Shown piece after piece: positions 12,952 through 15,723 of a stretch of DNA of 15,723 bases. The DNA lies in NCBI GenBank assembly GCA_018262135.1, contig JAGTSD010000035.1, forward strand, positions 1 through 15,723, written 5' to 3'. The position numbers and the translations under genes are program-made. A model generated the notes under the pieces. That model worked only from the letters and a program-made list of their open reading frames with translations. It did not search any database and was not told the origin of the DNA. Source of the stretch: Pseudomonadota bacterium. Lineage in GTDB: Bacteria; Pseudomonadota; Gammaproteobacteria; Competibacterales; Competibacteraceae. Numbering within the stretch: the first letter of the stretch is position 1; each line of letters opens with the position of its first letter.

Positions 12952-12973
12952 CTGCCGCCCCCGGGGGCGGCAG
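12952..12973 (+). terminator. Terminator after the hsp20 pair
   Basis: A perfect 22-nt palindrome, CTGCCGCCCCC and its mirror GGGGGCGGCAG, begins 8 nt after the stop of the second hsp20 gene. Only CTTT follows, so the U tract is short; still, the position and stem strength favour a terminator for the heat-shock transcript. Confidence 0.6.
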
Positions 12974-13286
12974 CTTTGGCGTCCAAATGCTTCCTGATCT
13001 TTTTAGTACAGAAATATAAAAAAAGTGATTTATTTTTGAGTATTTTACATACTGTATTATTTGTTTTTTTCGTGTTATAAAAAACAAAACAATAAAACCA
13101 GACCTGCCGTGAGGCAGGGATGGAAAGCTGTGAATTTTAAGCTGACTTTGTTTCAGGAAAGCCGGACTACCGAGGGTGATCTTCATGAAGGTCGCACTAG
13201 GTTGTACGGCTTTTTTGTTGGCTCATACGGGCCAACGCCGCTTTTTGTTGAAGCGAAAGGGGTCCGTCCGGTCTTGCATCAAAACG
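12974..13286. other. AT-rich intergenic stretch
   Basis: The stretch 12995-13100 is strongly AT-rich, with A and T runs unlike anything else in the window apart from 11155-11255. It contains the minus-strand terminator described separately. From 13119 to 13286 a plus-strand frame starting at 13184 (M-K-V-A-L-G-C-T-A) runs into the glycosyltransferase gene on the other strand, lacks a ribosome-binding site and resembles no family; I do not call it. No RNA gene or promoter pair was recognised. Confidence 0.5.
13080..13118 (-). terminator. Rho-independent terminator of the glycosyltransferase gene
   Basis: On the minus strand CCTGCC-TCAC-GGCAGG (13118-13103) is followed after TC by a T-rich run with interspersed G and A (13099 down to 13080). 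Stem, tight loop and U-rich tail are all present. It lies about 170 nt after the glycosyltransferase stop. Confidence 0.6.
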
Positions 13287-14471
13287 CTACGAATCGGAGT
13301 TTTTGAGTGTCCGGCGATGGCGAAGAGCGATCAGTTTGTCGTACAGCGTCAGATAAGCACTTGCCTCGGCTGACGGGGTAAATCGTGTTGTAACCCATTC
13401 GCGTCCAGCCTTGGCCCAGTAAGCTCGCCGCTCGGGTTCCATCTTGAGCAGACGCAAGGTCATCTCCGCCAGCGCCAGCGGATTGCCAGGGGGAATCATC
13501 AGGGGCGCCAGTGGCGAGCCGGTCAAGATGTCCGCGGTGCCGCCACGCCGGCTGGCGATCACGGGGCGACCACAAGCCAGCGCCTCCAAAACCACGGCCG
13601 GCAAACCGTCGTTGATTGCCGGATACCAGAACACATCCAACAAGTTGTAATAGGCGACAAGTCGCTCTTGTGGCAGCCAGGGGAACTCATGGATAGCCGA
13701 CCGCATCTGGGGATGGCGGGCCAAAAATGCCGACAGGACAGAGGAGGCATCGGTGTGGCTACCCCTGATGACGAGCAAATGCGCCTGGGGATATTGGCGG
13801 CGTAGTAGCGCGAAGGCTCGCAAGGCGAGAGTCAACCCCTGTGGTTGACGGGTTTCGCCGATGCAACCAATTTGAGGAAAGGCATTCTTGAGACTCAGTT
13901 CGGCCAGCCATGTCTCATCGGGCAAGAGAGGCCGAAATTGCTGGTTATCGACCCCATCGGGTATCCACTGAATCCGTCCGGTCGCACCGAGCATGCCCGC
14001 CAGCCGGCACAACTCACGGGAGGCACCGACCACGGCATCGGCATGCCGCAGCGCGAATAACAGTGCCGCCTGCCGCTCTGGATCAAAACAGTCACGCTGG
14101 AGATCGTTCCCGCAGGAGGTTAATACATACGGGACCGAAGCATAACGCGCCGCCAGCGCTACCGGAAACCCGGTCAGACTGGGCTCGATGCCGTGCAGGC
14201 AGCGATAGGGGCCGCGTTCGCGGAGCAACCAGAAAGCCTGTTGATGCGCCTCGCCCCAGGATGACGCCTCCACGCGCAACACCGCGCTGGCAGTGGTCGT
14301 GGAGACCGTCACAGACGGTGTGGAACCGGTGTGTTTGAGCGCAATGACGTCGAGGGGCAAGCGACATTGCAACTGTTGGGTTAAACGGGCGACGGCGAGA
14401 GCCAGGCCACCGCGATCAGGTGGAAAGACAGGTGTGACTAAAGCGACAGGCAGGGAAGCGGAGGGCGGCAT
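13287..14471 (-). CDS. Glycosyltransferase, GT4 family
   Basis: A 394-aa GT-B-fold enzyme, cytoplasmic or membrane-associated, expected to move a sugar from a nucleotide donor to a glycan or lipid. The first strand, P-V-A-L-V-T-P-V-F-P-P-D-R-G-G, close to the N-terminus, supports the ATG at 14471; a GTG at 14522 would add 17 residues, and neither has a clear ribosome-binding site. The N-terminal half holds L-T-S-C-G-N-D, D-A-V-V-G-A-S-R-E and W-I-P-D-G-V-D. The C-terminal half has I-G-C-I-G-E-T-R-Q-P-Q-G-L and the donor loop N-D-G-L-P-A-V-V-L-E-A-L-A-C-G-R-P-V-I-A-S, with Asp where the E-x7-E motif usually has its first Glu. Donor and acceptor are unknown. It stands alone, without other polysaccharide genes. 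Confidence 0.88.
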   Translation of the reverse strand: MPPSASLPVALVTPVFPPDRGGLALAVARLTQQLQCRLPLDVIALKHTGSTPSVTVSTTTASAVLRVEASSWGEAHQQAFWLLRERGPYRCLHGIEPSLTGFPVALAARYASVPYVLTSCGNDLQRDCFDPERQAALLFALRHADAVVGASRELCRLAGMLGATGRIQWIPDGVDNQQFRPLLPDETWLAELSLKNAFPQIGCIGETRQPQGLTLALRAFALLRRQYPQAHLLVIRGSHTDASSVLSAFLARHPQMRSAIHEFPWLPQERLVAYYNLLDVFWYPAINDGLPAVVLEALACGRPVIASRRGGTADILTGSPLAPLMIPPGNPLALAEMTLRLLKMEPERRAYWAKAGREWVTTRFTPSAEASAYLTLYDKLIALRHRRTLKNSDS

Positions 14472-14619
14472 GGCGTTAACAGGCAATCGTAATTTATTCG
14501 CGTTCCTCGCTGGGAAAGTCACCCATCGGGGCTACTCTTGAAAATTCGGTCCGGTCGGGGCCAACCCAACTGGGGTCATGAAGGGCCATTTCGATCTCAT
14601 GCCGTGCATCCGGGAGGCC

Positions 14620-15564
14620 TCAGCGGGTCTGCGCCAGCCAGCCATCCAGGGCCTGGGCATTAAGTACGAGATACTCGTCCAGCAGCACGTGGAGCGATTT
14701 AGTTGTCAGCTGCCAGTCCTGGCGCGCGGCCTCGGTTTCCACCAGCGCCCACAGGCTGGCCAGCAGCCGTGCACCGCGTTCCGGGCCACCGTCCTGTTCG
14801 CGCTCGGCGAGCGCCACCTGCGCCGCGAGCAGGCGCAGCAGGTCGCCGCCCAGGCGCGACACATCCCGAACCTGGCCGAAGTGGGCCAGGTAGAGCGCGG
14901 GCGGCCGATAGGACAGAATCCGTTCCACCGAAGCCCGCATGGCCGCGGGGTCGAACTGGGTGGGCGCGATAGCCGGCAGTATGGAGGGCCGGCTATCCAC
15001 GTCCAGTTCGCGCAGGGAGATGCCGAAGGCCTCGCCGGTGAAGATGCCGCCGCTACGGGTGTCGAGCAGGCTCAGGTGGTGGCGGGCGTGACCGGGCGTG
15101 TCGAGGCATACCAGCATTCGACCGCCGAGATCGAGGGTATAGCCATCATCGGCGGCGAGGATACGGTCGGCCGGCACAGGTAACAGCGTACCGTACAAGC
15201 GGCGGGCCTCGGTCTCGCCATACACGGCTTGCACGGCGGCGAACAGCGGGGTGGGGTCGGCCATGTGCCGTGCCCCGCGCGGATGCACCACCAGCCGCGC
15301 CTCGGGAAACGCCTGCATCATTGCCCCGGCGCCGCCGGCGTGGTCCAGATGGACGTGGGTCAGAAACACGTAATTCACGCTGGTCGGTGCCAGCTCCAGG
15401 CTCCGCAAGGCGTCCAGGGTGCGCGGCAGACAGGCGTTGGTGGCGGTGTCCACCACGGCGACCCGGCCGCCCTCGACGATGAGATAAATAGCGGCCAGTC
15501 CGGGCCGGAGATAACCGGCGTCAAGGGCATAAATGCCGTGTTCGTAGCGCAACAATTCGACCAT
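14620..15564 (-). CDS. Metallo-beta-lactamase-fold hydrolase
   Basis: A 314-aa MBL-fold protein. The N-terminal strands L-I-V-E-G-G-R-V-A-V-V-D-T lead to the metal motif T-H-V-H-L-D-H-A-G-G (His70, His72, Asp74, His75). D-T-P-G-H-A supplies His159, F-T-G-E-A-F-G carries Glu178 where a bridging Asp is usual, and A-H-F-G provides His228. Two-metal hydrolysis in the glyoxalase-II/RNase Z-like part of the superfamily is likely, but the Glu may alter metal binding. The last ~75 residues are a helical extension of the kind seen in MBL proteins acting on thioesters, lactones or similar small molecules. The substrate is unknown. ATG at 15564 is preceded by a plausible purine stretch; a possible gene diverges from it at 15595. 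Confidence 0.88.
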   Translation of the reverse strand: MVELLRYEHGIYALDAGYLRPGLAAIYLIVEGGRVAVVDTATNACLPRTLDALRSLELAPTSVNYVFLTHVHLDHAGGAGAMMQAFPEARLVVHPRGARHMADPTPLFAAVQAVYGETEARRLYGTLLPVPADRILAADDGYTLDLGGRMLVCLDTPGHARHHLSLLDTRSGGIFTGEAFGISLRELDVDSRPSILPAIAPTQFDPAAMRASVERILSYRPPALYLAHFGQVRDVSRLGGDLLRLLAAQVALAEREQDGGPERGARLLASLWALVETEAARQDWQLTTKSLHVLLDEYLVLNAQALDGWLAQTR

Positions 15565-15594
15565 GTTCGAGCGGCAGAGCGGGGAAATCGGGAA

Positions 15595-15723
15595 ATGGTA
15601 ACCTCAATCAGCTATGGGCGTGCATTTTCCTGGCTGGGGTTATTGAGTGGCTCGCACACGACCCGCGAGGTGACACCCCATGCGCGCACGGCGATGGAGC
15701 TGATTCAGCAGTTCGTGCCGGTG
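15595..15723 (+). CDS. Start of a possible unknown gene, cut by the window end
   Basis: An ATG at 15595 opens a frame that stays open for 43 codons to the window edge. A purine-rich AGCGGGGAAATCGGGA precedes it. Visible residues include S-W-L-G-L-L-S-G and, near the edge, A-M-E-L-I-Q-Q-F-V-P-V. I recognise no family. Strand and spacing fit a gene divergent from the MBL hydrolase, but the piece is too short to be sure. Confidence 0.4.
   Translation, partial: MVTSISYGRAFSWLGLLSGSHTTREVTPHARTAMELIQQFVPV

Noticed and set aside
13184..13373. Small plus-strand frame starting M-K-V-A-L-G-C-T-A
   Set aside because: It looks briefly like a signal peptide, but lacks a ribosome-binding site and runs into the glycosyltransferase gene on the opposite strand.
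14578..15183. 201-codon plus-strand open frame opposite the MBL hydrolase
   Set aside because: The minus strand has the full H-x-H-x-D-H metal motif and normal length; this frame is its shadow.

Overview
The window is high-GC (mostly above 60 % by eye), densely coded bacterial chromosome with genes on both strands. Several features fit a gammaproteobacterium: archease/RtcB, a two-domain thioredoxin (TrxC type), cbpA/cbpM remnants next to sigma-32-type promoters, DUF3079, DUF2721 and a ROK-family polyphosphate glucokinase. A storage-polymer accumulator of the Competibacter kind would fit, but no marker here settles the genus. No phage, IS, CRISPR, tRNA or rRNA was seen.

Layout. 1-497: 3' end of an ADP-ribosylglycohydrolase-like gene. 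604-688: an imperfect inverted repeat of REP/MITE type. 749-976: DUF3079 protein. 1006-4069: probable operon of archease, RtcB RNA ligase, a 70-aa protein and a UbiA-type prenyltransferase. 4232-5090: a lipoprotein and a small secreted DUF4124-like protein. 5131-5379: open frame resembling the tail of a Nudix hydrolase. 5407-6711 (minus): cysteine-rich 4Fe-4S protein of visibly lower GC. 6848-8538 (minus): DUF2721 membrane protein, TFIIB-type zinc-ribbon protein, polyphosphate glucokinase. 8739-9545: crotonase lacking both usual catalytic glutamates. 9685-9972: C-terminal remnant of a fructosamine kinase. 10006-10866 (minus): Tim44-domain protein that appears to have lost its C-terminus. 11259-12944: heat-shock locus. 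13287-14471 (minus): GT4 glycosyltransferase. 14620-15564 (minus): MBL-fold hydrolase. From 15595: the start of a possible gene cut by the window end.

The most striking region is 11690-12973. Two sigma-32-type promoters stand back to back, their -35 elements 2 bp apart. Rightward they drive two tandem small heat-shock proteins, closed by a perfect 22-nt palindrome. Leftward they face a TTG-started cbpA J-domain gene that breaks off exactly in the HPD motif and continues, in another frame, as the last ~35 codons of cbpM. This is the scar of a deletion that removed most of a cbpA-cbpM operon while keeping its promoter, ribosome-binding site and the downstream trxC. The surviving arrangement may place trxC under direct heat-shock control.

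Decay is a theme: cbpA/cbpM, the fructosamine kinase, the Tim44 C-terminus and the Nudix-like fragment are each partial. RtcB with archease forms a textbook RNA repair/splicing pair; the glucokinase, crotonase and sugar-related remnants are ordinary metabolic genes with no visible common pathway. I found no clearly new multi-gene system. The best leads are the heat-shock scar, the 4Fe-4S protein and the altered active sites noted below.
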